NCBI RefSeq assembly: GCF_002979655.1
Contig: NZ_PCPG01000014.1
Location: forward strand, 33,250 to 97,249
Reading direction: 5' to 3'
Length of the DNA stretch: 64,000 nucleotides
Source of the DNA: Microbacterium sp. MYb45
GTDB lineage: Bacteria; Actinomycetota; Actinomycetes; Actinomycetales; Microbacteriaceae
Under the pieces are notes generated by a model. The model ran no database searches. It saw only the letters and a list, made by a program, of their open reading frames with translations, and was not told the DNA's origin. Positions 45,467 to 53,899 of this stretch are shown one piece after another. The position numbers and the translations under genes were made by a program. Within the stretch, counting starts at the first letter, position 1. Every line of letters begins with the position of its first letter.

Positions 45467-46635
45467 GCGTCCACTCCGTTCAGGCGCAGCATCCCGTGCC
45501 ACCGTTCGCGGGCGAGGTCGGGCTGCTCGAGCGCGAGCGAGGCGTTGGCGAGCTCGACGATGCGGCTCAGATGCGGCAGGCTGCGCGCGGAGTGCAGGCC
45601 TCCCACCATCTGGAACGCGGGCTGATGGCCGTTGAGCCAGGCCAGGAAGGCGACGCCGGTCTTGTAATAGAAGGTCGGTGCTGCGAAGACCTGTCGGCTG
45701 AGCTCCTCGGTCGGGCCGAGGATGCGCAGGTACGCCTCCGGGTCTCCGGCATCCAGCGCCTGGATCGCCGCCGACGACACCGGGGTGATCGCCGCGAACG
45801 CCCCCAGCAGTGCGTCGGAGTGCCCCGCGCCGTCGCCGACGGTGTCGCCGCCGATCAGGCCCACGTAGTTGAAGTCGTCGCCGGTGAACATGCGCACGCC
45901 CTCGGGAAGCCGCTCGCGCACCGAGATCTCGGACGCGGCGTTCAGCAGGCTCATCTTGACGCCCGCGACCTTGTCAGGGTTCTCCGCGATCACATCGAGC
46001 AGCACTGCGGATGCCGTCTGCCAGTCGTCGGCGCCGAAGTATCCGGCCAGCTCGGGGTCGAAGGCCGTGCCGAGCCAGTGCAACACCACGGGAACGGTCG
46101 CGCGCGACAGCACCTCGCGGTAGACGCGGCGGTAGTCGTCGGCATCCGTCGCGACGCGGGCGAGGTGGCGCGAGGCCATGAGCACGGGGCCGGCTCCCTG
46201 CTCCTCGGTGAAGTGCAGCTGCTCGAGGTAGGCGGCGATGACCTGGTCGATCGAGATGTGCGTCTCGGCGACATGGTCGGTGTTGACGCCGACGACGACC
46301 GAGCCGCCCTCCTCGCGGGCGACCTCGGCACTGCGGGAGATCAGCTCGCGAGTGGCCGCGGCATCCAGTCCCATGTTCCGCTGTGCGGTGTCCATGGCGT
46401 CGGCGACGCCGAGTCCCCACGAGTACACGTTGCGCCGGAACGCGAGCGTGGCATCCCAGTCGATGTCGGCCGGCTGCCCCGGGGTGTTGTCGGCGTGGAC
46501 CTTCGGCACCACGTGCGCCGCGGCATAGGCGACGCGGCTCTGCAGCGGGGCGGTCGGACGGGTGTACGCGCCCGAGTCGTTGAGGGCGACGTCGGCGGTC
46601 TCACCGGTCACGCGGAGAAGTCGGAGGGTGCTCAT
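45463..46635 (-). CDS. DUF993 / dihydrodipicolinate-synthase-like protein
   Basis: 390 residues. It resembles the DUF993 branch of the DapA/NAL class I aldolase superfamily. A lysine in NPDKVAGVKMSLLN (near residue 229) sits where the Schiff-base lysine should be, and FTGDDFNYVGLIGGD and TDHVAETHISIDQVIAAYLE are further blocks. If active it would make or cleave a C-C bond to a keto acid. No characterised reaction is known to me for this branch. It is flanked by a Gfo/Idh dehydrogenase (7 bases upstream) and a metal isomerase (overlapping), supporting a role as the splitting step of a sugar pathway. Confidence 0.8.
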   Translation of the reverse strand: MSTLRLLRVTGETADVALNDSGAYTRPTAPLQSRVAYAAAHVVPKVHADNTPGQPADIDWDATLAFRRNVYSWGLGVADAMDTAQRNMGLDAAATRELISRSAEVAREEGGSVVVGVNTDHVAETHISIDQVIAAYLEQLHFTEEQGAGPVLMASRHLARVATDADDYRRVYREVLSRATVPVVLHWLGTAFDPELAGYFGADDWQTASAVLLDVIAENPDKVAGVKMSLLNAASEISVRERLPEGVRMFTGDDFNYVGLIGGDTVGDGAGHSDALLGAFAAITPVSSAAIQALDAGDPEAYLRILGPTEELSRQVFAAPTFYYKTGVAFLAWLNGHQPAFQMVGGLHSARSLPHLSRIVELANASLALEQPDLARERWHGMLRLNGVDA

Positions 46636-46642
46636 GCGCGCC

Positions 46643-47806
46643 TCAGCCCAGGGTCAGCGGCTCGAGGGCGATCTTGCGCCCCTCGGCACTCGAGGTCAGA
46701 CCGGCCTCGGCGAACTGCACGCCGCGGGCGCCGGCGAGCAGGTCGAACGGGTAGTCGGTGCCCTCGACGTAGGAGACCAGGTATTCCTCCCACTGCTGAC
46801 GGAATCCGTTGAGGAACACGTCGTTGGTGGGCACCTTCTGCCAGTCGGCGTCGTAGTCGCGGGTGTCTTCCAGGTCGGGGTTCCAGACCGGCTTGGGCGT
46901 GGCGTTGCGGGGCTGGATCTTCGCGCCGAACAGCCCGACGACGGCCGAGCCGTGCGTGCCGTCGACCTGGAACTCGACGAGCTCGTCGCGGTTCACCCGC
47001 ACGGTCCACGACGAGTTGATCTCGGCGATCACGCCGCCCTCGATCTCGAAGATGCCGTAGGCGGCGTCTTCGGCCGTGGCGGTGTAGTGCTCGCCCTTCT
47101 CGTCCCAGCGGTCGGCGATGTGCACGGCCGCCTGCGCGTAGACGCTCTTGACCTCGCCGAAGAGGTTCTCGAGCACGTAGTTCCAGTGCGGGAACATGTC
47201 GGTGATGATGCCGCCGCCGTCTTCGGTGCGGTAGTTCCAGCTCGGGCGCTGGGCCGGCTGCCAGTCGCCCTCGAACACCCAGTAGCCGAACTCGCCGCGC
47301 ACCGAGAGGATGCGGCCGAAGAACCCGGAGTCGATCAGGCGCTTGAGCTTCTGCAGGCCCGGCAGGTAGAGCTTGTCGTGCACGACGCCGGTCTTGATGC
47401 CTGCGTCCTTCGCGAGGCGGGCGAGCTCGAGCGCCTCCTCCAGAGACTCGGCGGTGGGCTTCTCGGTGTAGATGGCCTTGCCCGCGGCGATGGCCTTGCG
47501 GATCGCGGTGGCGCGGGCCTTGGTCACCAGGAAGTCGGCGTAGATCTCCCACTGGGGGTCGGCGAGAGCGGCGTCGAGATCGGTCGTCCAGTCCTCGATG
47601 CCGTGCTTCGCGGCGAGCTCGGCGAGCTTGGCCTCGCTGCGGCCGACGAGGATCGGCTTCACCGTGATGCGGGAGCCGTCGGGCAGCTCGATGCCGCCCT
47701 CCTCGCGGATCGCGAGGATCGAGCGCACCAGGTGCTGCCGGTATCCCATGCGTCCGGAGACGCCGTTCATGATGATGCCGATCTCGCGGGTGTTCGCCTG
47801 GGTCAT
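46643..47806 (-). CDS. Gfo/Idh/MocA-family oxidoreductase, first gene of the DUF993 operon
   Basis: 387 residues. The NAD(P)-binding start GIIMNGVSGRMGYRQH departs from the usual GxGxxG. The EKP catalytic motif follows (YTEKPTAESLEEALEL), and the histidine-bearing block DGGGIITDMFPHWNYVLE is the substrate-side dyad. It oxidises or reduces a sugar or cyclitol. It starts the operon, 54 bases downstream of the perfect palindrome at 47860-47873, and is followed by DUF993, two isomerases, LacI and glycerate kinase. Confidence 0.88.
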   Translation of the reverse strand: MTQANTREIGIIMNGVSGRMGYRQHLVRSILAIREEGGIELPDGSRITVKPILVGRSEAKLAELAAKHGIEDWTTDLDAALADPQWEIYADFLVTKARATAIRKAIAAGKAIYTEKPTAESLEEALELARLAKDAGIKTGVVHDKLYLPGLQKLKRLIDSGFFGRILSVRGEFGYWVFEGDWQPAQRPSWNYRTEDGGGIITDMFPHWNYVLENLFGEVKSVYAQAAVHIADRWDEKGEHYTATAEDAAYGIFEIEGGVIAEINSSWTVRVNRDELVEFQVDGTHGSAVVGLFGAKIQPRNATPKPVWNPDLEDTRDYDADWQKVPTNDVFLNGFRQQWEEYLVSYVEGTDYPFDLLAGARGVQFAEAGLTSSAEGRKIALEPLTLG

Positions 47807-47859
47807 GGTGTTCCGTTTCTTTCGCGGGAAGCAGTCGCCGCTTCCTCTCGACCGTGAGT

Positions 47860-47873
47860 GGAAAGCGCTTTCC
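47860..47873. promoter_or_regulatory. LacI-type operator before the DUF993 operon
   Basis: GGAAAGCGCTTTCC, a perfect 14-base palindrome with the central CG typical of LacI-family sites. It lies 54 bases upstream of the Gfo/Idh ATG and is the most likely target of the LacI protein encoded at 42692-43762. Confidence 0.8.
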
Positions 47874-47939
47874 GAGATCATGCCACGAGACGAGAGTCGA
47901 ACGCAACCGCGACGCGAGATGCCCGGCGAGGACGTACGT

Positions 47940-49103
47940 TCAGCCGGCGTGCTCGGCGCTGAAGAGCTCGCCGATCATGTCGTAACCGGCGCCGCGGGCG
48001 AACGTGTCACTGTCGGCAGGCACCGAGACGACTTCGGGCGAGACACCGTCACCGAACGCGTACTCGCCGGCGAGGGCGTCACGGCATCCATCCTCGAACG
48101 GGGTCGCCGCGACTTCTTCCGCGAGCACCAGCACCACCCGCTCCGGCCCGAACATCTTCGCGGCGTTCGCGATCGCGGTGCCGAGCAGCGCCCCGCCACC
48201 TCGGAGCACATCCGCAGCCGCCGGAGAGGAGAGATCAGCGGATCCGCGCGCCTCGAGCTCGCGACGAAGACCCCAGACACTGCTGGTCGTCTCCAAGCAG
48301 CCCACGTTGCCGCAGTGACAGACCGCACCACCCGCCCGCGTGCCGATCGCCGAATGCGCGAAGCCGCCTGCGCCGCCGCGGTAGCCCCGATGGATGCGCC
48401 CGTCCACGAGCAGCGATGCCCCGAGACTGGCACCCACACTGAAGACGATCACGTCGCGCTCGGCGAGGTCGGGGTCGAGAAGCAGGAGCCCGGTCGCGAA
48501 GCTGTTCACGAGGCTGTCGATGACGACCCTGGACTCGAGCCTGTCGGCTACCAGGGCGGCGAACGGCACGTCCTGCCAACCGAGCGCGCCGCTGTGGCGG
48601 ACCACGCCGCGCGGCCTGTCGACGACCCCGGAGAGGGCGACGCTCACGCCCCGCAGCATCGAGCCCTGGTGGCGCCCGAGAAGCGCGGTCACCGCCGCAG
48701 CGATCCCGTCAGCGGCAGCATCCGGGTCCGTGGCGGGGAGCGCCTCGGTCACGGTGGCGATCACGTCGCCGCGCAGGTCGACGAGCGCGACCTCGACCGA
48801 CTCCCGCGAGAGCCGCACGCCTGCGGCCACGACGGCATCCGTACCGAGTTCGAGAAGTCGTGCGGGTCTACCGCCCGTGCCGCGCAGCACGTCGGTCTCG
48901 CGCAGCAGCCCGTCGCGCACGAGCTGGGCGGAGATCCCGGTGACGGTCGCAGGACTGAGGCCGGTGACGCTCGTGATCTCGGCTCTCGAGGTGGTCCCCC
49001 GGCGTCGGACGACATCGAGGACGAAGGCCTCGTTGATCTCACGAATGAGCGCCTTGCTGCCGATCCGACCCGCGAGCCGTTCGACGATCACCCCGTCACC
49101 CAT
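47940..49103 (-). CDS. ROK-family transcriptional repressor
   Basis: 387 residues. A winged helix (about 25-80: LDVVRRRGTTSRAEITSVTG with LSPATVTGISAQLV) is followed by a ROK sugar-kinase-like domain with the zinc motif CHCGNVGCLE. The ATP-site loop (FSVGASLGASLLVDG) is degenerate, as in ROK repressors rather than kinases. AAGGAG precedes the ATG. It is divergent from the dehydrogenase-sulfatase-ABC operon and 83 bases from it. The palindrome at 49143-49159 lies in that gap and is its probable operator. Confidence 0.9.
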   Translation of the reverse strand: MGDGVIVERLAGRIGSKALIREINEAFVLDVVRRRGTTSRAEITSVTGLSPATVTGISAQLVRDGLLRETDVLRGTGGRPARLLELGTDAVVAAGVRLSRESVEVALVDLRGDVIATVTEALPATDPDAAADGIAAAVTALLGRHQGSMLRGVSVALSGVVDRPRGVVRHSGALGWQDVPFAALVADRLESRVVIDSLVNSFATGLLLLDPDLAERDVIVFSVGASLGASLLVDGRIHRGYRGGAGGFAHSAIGTRAGGAVCHCGNVGCLETTSSVWGLRRELEARGSADLSSPAAADVLRGGGALLGTAIANAAKMFGPERVVLVLAEEVAATPFEDGCRDALAGEYAFGDGVSPEVVSVPADSDTFARGAGYDMIGELFSAEHAG

Positions 49104-49142
49104 GCCACTCCTTCGTCGCTGCCGATGCTCCCATCCTATTAT

Positions 49143-49159
49143 TTTTGTCATTGACAAAA
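49143..49159. promoter_or_regulatory. ROK operator between divergent genes
   Basis: TTTTGTCATTGACAAAA: perfect 8-base arms around one central base. It overlaps the -35 box TTGACA (49151-49156) of the rightward operon and lies upstream of the ROK gene, so binding would shut off the catabolic operon. Confidence 0.75.
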
Positions 49160-49179
49160 CGAAACGCCGATGCTTGACT
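49151..49179 (+). promoter_or_regulatory. Promoter of the sulfatase/ABC operon
   Basis: TTGACA (49151-49156, perfect -35), 17-base spacer, then TTGACT (49174-49179) as a weak -10. The ATG at 49187 follows after 7 bases without a ribosome-binding sequence, suggesting a leaderless or near-leaderless transcript. Confidence 0.5.
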
Positions 49180-49186
49180 TCTGGGC

Positions 49187-50215
49187 ATGTCGAACACCGT
49201 GGTCCGAACGGACTCTCCCGCACCCCCTCCCGCAGAGCACCTGCTGGTGAGCATCTCCCCTGCGGAGCGCGCGGCCTTCTTCCCGACATCGGCAGAGCAC
49301 GCCTTGCGCTCCGTCGCCACCGACATCCGCGTCGTCGCCCCCGACGCGCTCGCCACCTCCGCCCTGGCACGGACCGAGCTCGCCGTCGTCGCCTGGGGCT
49401 TTCCCCGGCTCGACGAGGAGATGCTCTCGCGCATGCCGAACCTGCGTCTCGTCGTGAACGCCGCGTCCTCCGTGCGCAGCCTCGTGAGCGACGCCTTCTG
49501 GGCCTCCGGAATTCCGATCACGCAGGCGGGCGCGGCGATGTCGCCCGCCGTCGCGGAGATGTCGCTCACCCTCACACTGTCCCTGCTGCGCCGCGCGCAC
49601 CGCATGGATCACGCGCTTCGATCCGGACGCCCCTGGGACGATGCCCGCACGATCGATCGCGCGCGCGAGATCTCCGGGGCGGTGGTCGGCGTCATCGGGG
49701 CGTCTCGCACCGGGCGCGAGTACATCCGCATGTGCCGTGCACTCGGCGCGGAGGTGCGGGTGTACGACCCCTACCTCCCGCCCGACGACGAACTCGCCGC
49801 CGCCGCGGTCGACCTCGACGTGGTCCTGTCCGACAGCGACGTCGTCGCGATCCACGCGCCCGCCACCGCCGAGACCGCGGGCATGATCGGCGAAGCCGAG
49901 CTCGCGATGATGCGTGACGGGGCCGCCTTCGTGAACACCGCGCGCAGTTCCCTGATCGACATGGATGCCCTCTTCCACCACGTCTCGAGCGGACGCATCG
50001 ATGCGGCGCTCGACGTGTTCGACGCCGAACCCCTCCCGACCGACGACCGCTGGCGCGCGCTCGACAACGTGCTGCTGACAGCCCACGTCTCCGGAGCCAC
50101 GGCCGAGTCCCGTGCACGGGCCGGAGCGATCGTCGCGGACGAGATCACCCGCTTCCTCGCGGGGCAGGAACTCCGGCACCGCGTCACGCGCGAATCGCTC
50201 GAGAGGATGGGCTGA
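49187..50215 (+). CDS. D-isomer-specific 2-hydroxyacid dehydrogenase
   Basis: 342 residues. NAD-binding region VVGVIGASRTGREYIRMC (GxGxxG in the form GASRTG), VRVYDPYLP for the adenosine side, and HAPATAETAGMIGEAEL. Catalytic Arg lies in FVNTARSSLIDMDAL and the His region in LLTAHVSGATAESRARAG, with Glu in FDAEPLP. It interconverts a 2-keto and a D-2-hydroxy acid. It is first in the ROK-controlled operon, one base before the sulfatase ATG. The substrate is unknown but is probably derived from the sulfated sugar. Confidence 0.87.
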   Translation: MSNTVVRTDSPAPPPAEHLLVSISPAERAAFFPTSAEHALRSVATDIRVVAPDALATSALARTELAVVAWGFPRLDEEMLSRMPNLRLVVNAASSVRSLVSDAFWASGIPITQAGAAMSPAVAEMSLTLTLSLLRRAHRMDHALRSGRPWDDARTIDRAREISGAVVGVIGASRTGREYIRMCRALGAEVRVYDPYLPPDDELAAAAVDLDVVLSDSDVVAIHAPATAETAGMIGEAELAMMRDGAAFVNTARSSLIDMDALFHHVSSGRIDAALDVFDAEPLPTDDRWRALDNVLLTAHVSGATAESRARAGAIVADEITRFLAGQELRHRVTRESLERMG

Positions 50216-50216
50216 C

Positions 50217-51587
50217 ATGGCGCGCAACATCCTGCTCCTGCACTGCCACGACCTGGGCCGCTTCCTCGGGGCATACGGCGTGACCACCGTGACCACCGTG
50301 CATCTCGATGCGCTCGCGGCCGAGTCGACCGTGTTCACCTCCGCCTTCGCCACGTCACCGCACTGCAGCCCGGCGCGCGCCTCGCTCTTCACCGGCGCCT
50401 ACCCGCAGCAGCACGGAGTGCTCGGCCTCACCCACGAACCGTTCGGGTGGGACCTCACGGATCCGACGACGCACCTCGCCCACCGCCTCCGGCAGCACGG
50501 CTACCGCACGGAGCTCGTCGGCGTGCACCACGAGTCCCGCACGCACGCGGATGCCGAGATCGCTCGCCGCCTCGGCTTCGATCAGGTGCGCTCCGGAGGC
50601 GACCGCGACGTCGTCGTGACCCGCACGATCGACGCGCTCACGCGCGCGGCGGCATCCGGCGAGCCGTTCTATCTGCAGGCCGGATTCCACGAGCCGCATC
50701 GCGAGCCGTCCGACCGCGACCGCGCCGGCATCATGGGGTTCCTCGGCGATGCCGTGCAGCCGGATGCGACGCACGGCATCTCGGTGCCGTCATACCTCGC
50801 AGACACGGCCGATGCGCAGGAGGAGATGGCCGAACTGCAAGGTGCCGTGCGCCACATGGACGAGGGGGTCGGAGCGATCCTCTCGGAGCTGGAGCGACTC
50901 GGCCTCGCAGACGACACCATCGTGGTGTTCACGACCGACCACGGGCTCGCCCTCCCCCGCGCGAAGTGCACGCTCTACGACGCGGGGCTCGGCGTGGCAC
51001 TGTTCCTGCGCGTGCCCGACCGCCCCCGCTGGCAGGGGCGCCGCGTCGGACAGCTCGTGAGCCACGTCGACGTCGTCCCCACCCTGCTCGAACTCGCCGT
51101 CTCCGACCTCCCCGCCGACGTCGCGGGGACGAGCCTGGTGCCCCTCGTCGAACACGACGAACCCGCCCGCACCTTCACCTTCGGGCAGCTGACCTATCAC
51201 ACCTACTTCGATCCCAAACGGTCGGTCCGGTCCGCCGATGCGAAGCTCATCCTCAACCTCTCGAACGCTCCGCGCGCCATGGACCCGACGCAGTCCTGGA
51301 TGCACCGCAGCGTCCCGATCGACCTCACCGGCCCCACGATCGGCACGAGCCCGGTGATGGAGTTCTATGACCTCGCCGCCGACCCCGACGAACTCGTCAA
51401 CCTGATCGACGATCCCGATCGGACGGCCCAGGTGTCCGAATTCGCCGCCGCACTGCGCCACTGGATGCAGGAGACCGCGGACCCACTGCTCACCCACCCG
51501 ACCTCACCGCGACACGCCCTCGCACTCGCCGGCCTCGAACAGATCGCGAGCGCACACCACGATGCGCCCGTCGAACTTCCCCTCTGA
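50217..51587 (+). CDS. Type I sulfatase, apparently cytoplasmic
   Basis: 456 residues. The formylglycine site CSPAR is at Cys50 (HCSPARASLFTG). The metal ligands start at HDLGRF (11-16) rather than the DDxG of many sulfatases, as in the N-sulfoglucosamine sulfohydrolase-like group. FTTDHG holds the later Asp/His ligands and MEFYDLAADPDELVNL is the usual C-terminal block. There is no signal peptide, so the enzyme should act inside the cell after import by the ABC transporter encoded next. The modifying FGE enzyme is not in the window. Confidence 0.9.
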   Translation: MARNILLLHCHDLGRFLGAYGVTTVTTVHLDALAAESTVFTSAFATSPHCSPARASLFTGAYPQQHGVLGLTHEPFGWDLTDPTTHLAHRLRQHGYRTELVGVHHESRTHADAEIARRLGFDQVRSGGDRDVVVTRTIDALTRAAASGEPFYLQAGFHEPHREPSDRDRAGIMGFLGDAVQPDATHGISVPSYLADTADAQEEMAELQGAVRHMDEGVGAILSELERLGLADDTIVVFTTDHGLALPRAKCTLYDAGLGVALFLRVPDRPRWQGRRVGQLVSHVDVVPTLLELAVSDLPADVAGTSLVPLVEHDEPARTFTFGQLTYHTYFDPKRSVRSADAKLILNLSNAPRAMDPTQSWMHRSVPIDLTGPTIGTSPVMEFYDLAADPDELVNLIDDPDRTAQVSEFAAALRHWMQETADPLLTHPTSPRHALALAGLEQIASAHHDAPVELPL

Positions 51588-51646
51588 CCCCCCTCTTCCC
51601 GAAGACCGACCAGCCCCCACCTGTACCCGAGAAAGAGATCACTGCA

Positions 51647-52921
51647 ATGACGCACCGCATCGCCCGAGCGACCGCCCTGACGGCAGTCGCGGCACTCGCC
51701 CTCACCGCCTGCTCCTCCCCCTCGTCCGCGCCGGAAGGCGCCTCCGACGGCGAAGTGAAGGGCGAAGTGACCCTGTGGATGTACCCGGTCATCCGAGACG
51801 AAGCCGCCAGCAAGGACTTCTGGGAGCAGACCGAGACCGATTTCGAGAAGGCGCACCCCGATGTCGACCTGAACATCGAGCTGCAGACCTTCGACAAGCG
51901 CGACGAGCAGATCTCCGCCGCCCTGGCCGCGAACTCCGGCCCCGACATCGTCCTGATCACTCCCGACCAGGCAGCGACCTACCTCAACGTGGGCGGCCTG
52001 CAGCCGGTCGACGAGGCCATCGCCGAGGACCGTGACGTGTTCTTCCCCGCGACGCTCCAGGCCGCGACGTTCGAGGACGAGCTGTACGGGGTTCCGCTGT
52101 TCCAGAACGTGTTCACCACCGCCTACAACAAGGCCGTGTTCGACGACGCGGGGATCGAGCTGCCGACCACGTGGGACGAGATCCGCGAGGCGGCGCCAGT
52201 GCTGGCCGATGAGGGGGTGGCCGTGATGGACTACCTCGGCACCCCGGAGCAGACCCTGAACCTCAGCTTCTACCCCTTCCTGTGGCAGGCGGGCGGGCGG
52301 GTCTTCTCCAAGGACGGGACGAAGGTCGCCTTCGACTCGGATGAGGGCGTCGAGGCACTGCAGTTCCTCGTCGATCTGCAGGAGGAAGGCGGTCTCCCCA
52401 AGGATGCCGCCACCCAGGCCGTCGGCATCGAGGGCTCACCCCTCGCAGCCGGCACGGTCGGCATCCGTCCCACCACGTCTCCCGCCGAACTCGCGCAGAT
52501 GCGGGCAGCCCTCGGTGAGGATGCCGTGGTCGTCGGCGCTCCGCTCGAGGGCGAGGAGCAGGCCACCTACGGCAACCCCGGGCTGCTCTCGCTCACATCC
52601 ATCAACAAGCAGGAGAACAGGGCTGCCGCCTACGAAGTGCTGTCGTTCCTCACGTCGAAGGACTTCCAGACCGAGCTGAACACCGCGGCGGGCAACTTCC
52701 CCACCCGCACCGACGTCGCCATCGGCGGCGACGAGGCCGACCGCGACGCATACGAAGCGGCCCTGGCGGTCGCGAATCCGGGCGAGCCCAACCCGTCGGC
52801 CCGTCAGGTGATGGCTGTCCTCGCCCCGTACATCCAGTCGGCGCTCCGCGGCGACCTGACGCCGAAGGAGGCGCTCGACAAGGCCGCCGCCGAGGCGCAG
52901 GACGTCCTCGACCGCTCCTGA
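51647..52921 (+). CDS. ABC sugar transporter substrate-binding lipoprotein
   Basis: 424 residues. The lipoprotein signal ends LALTACSS with Cys22. The mature protein has the family 1 carbohydrate-binding fold: VTLWMYPVIRDEAASKDFWE, then FNxL-like loops and PLFQNVFTTAYNKAVFDDAG. It delivers a glycan or sulfated sugar to the two permeases downstream. GAGAAAGAG precedes the ATG. A stable hairpin follows the stop and separates it from the permease genes. No ATPase gene is present, so a shared MsiK-type ATPase from elsewhere is likely. Confidence 0.92.
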   Translation: MTHRIARATALTAVAALALTACSSPSSAPEGASDGEVKGEVTLWMYPVIRDEAASKDFWEQTETDFEKAHPDVDLNIELQTFDKRDEQISAALAANSGPDIVLITPDQAATYLNVGGLQPVDEAIAEDRDVFFPATLQAATFEDELYGVPLFQNVFTTAYNKAVFDDAGIELPTTWDEIREAAPVLADEGVAVMDYLGTPEQTLNLSFYPFLWQAGGRVFSKDGTKVAFDSDEGVEALQFLVDLQEEGGLPKDAATQAVGIEGSPLAAGTVGIRPTTSPAELAQMRAALGEDAVVVGAPLEGEEQATYGNPGLLSLTSINKQENRAAAYEVLSFLTSKDFQTELNTAAGNFPTRTDVAIGGDEADRDAYEAALAVANPGEPNPSARQVMAVLAPYIQSALRGDLTPKEALDKAAAEAQDVLDRS

Positions 52922-52928
52922 CCGTCTC

Positions 52929-52952
52929 GCGCGGGGGCTCCGGCCCCCGCGC
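52929..52952 (+). terminator. Intra-operon hairpin after the binding-protein gene
   Basis: 10-base perfect arms GCGCGGGGGC (52929-52938) and GCCCCCGCGC (52943-52952), loop TCCG, starting 8 bases after the stop. It probably protects or attenuates the transcript so the binding protein is made in excess over the permeases. Confidence 0.6.
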
Positions 52953-52972
52953 ACTCCCCCCGAGAGGACGCC

Positions 52973-53899
52973 ATGTCCGTCACCACCGCATCGCGCCGGG
53001 CCCCTGACACCAGGGCCGCCGCCGGCCGTGCCGCACGCCGCCGCGAGGCGTGGGCCGGCATACTGTTCGTCCTCCCGACCCTCGCGATCTTCGCCGCCTT
53101 CAAGTTCCTGCCGATCGCCGGGGCCGGGGCGATGAGCCTCACCCGCTATCGCCTGAACGGCGACATCGAGTTCCTCGGTGCCGACAACTACACGCGACTG
53201 TTCGCCGATCCGCACTTCTGGCAGAGCCTGTGGGTCACCCTGCTGTACGTGGTGCTGTTCGTACCGCTGATCATCGTGGTCTCCCTCGCCGGGGCCGTGC
53301 TGCTCAACCGTCTCGTGCATCTGAGCGGCCTGTTCCGCGCCCTGCTGTTCGTGCCCTACCTGAGCTCGTTCGTACTCGCCGGCATCGTGTGGAAGTGGAT
53401 CTTCGCCTCCGACGGCCCTCTCAACACCGCGATCACCTCGGTGGGGCTCGACCCGGTCCCGTTCCTCACCGGCGACCAGTGGCTGGTGCTCGCGAGTCTC
53501 GCCGTCGTCGCGGTGTGGAAGGGCTTCGGATACTCGATGCTCATCTTCCTCGCCGGACTCAAGGCCCAGCCGGCCGAAGTGCACGAAGCGGCCACGATCG
53601 ACGGCGCCGGGGCCTGGAAGTCGTTCTGGCACATCACGCTCCCGCTGCTGAAGCCCGTGCTGTTCTTCGTGCTCGTGATCGAGACGATCGTCGGCTTCCA
53701 GGTCTTCGACACCATCTACGTGATGACCGGCGGTGGCCCCGCCCGCGCCAGCTACAGCCTCATCTACTTCCTGTACGACCAGGGCTTCAAGTTCTTCGAC
53801 TTCGGGTACGCCGCGGCGGTCGGCATCGTGCTGTTCGTCATCGTGCTCGTCCTCTCGCTCATCCAGCGGGGATTCTTCGAAAGGAAGGATCGGTCATGA
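52973..53899 (+). CDS. ABC sugar transporter permease, MalF-like
   Basis: 308 residues with six helices. The EAA coupling loop reads EVHEAATIDGAGAWKSFWHI (E-A-A-x3-G). A cytoplasmic Arg/Ala-rich lead precedes the first helix. It pairs with the next gene to form the importer channel. GAGAGGAC lies upstream of the ATG at 52973. Its stop overlaps the next start by 4 bases (53896-53899). Confidence 0.93.
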   Translation: MSVTTASRRAPDTRAAAGRAARRREAWAGILFVLPTLAIFAAFKFLPIAGAGAMSLTRYRLNGDIEFLGADNYTRLFADPHFWQSLWVTLLYVVLFVPLIIVVSLAGAVLLNRLVHLSGLFRALLFVPYLSSFVLAGIVWKWIFASDGPLNTAITSVGLDPVPFLTGDQWLVLASLAVVAVWKGFGYSMLIFLAGLKAQPAEVHEAATIDGAGAWKSFWHITLPLLKPVLFFVLVIETIVGFQVFDTIYVMTGGGPARASYSLIYFLYDQGFKFFDFGYAAAVGIVLFVIVLVLSLIQRGFFERKDRS

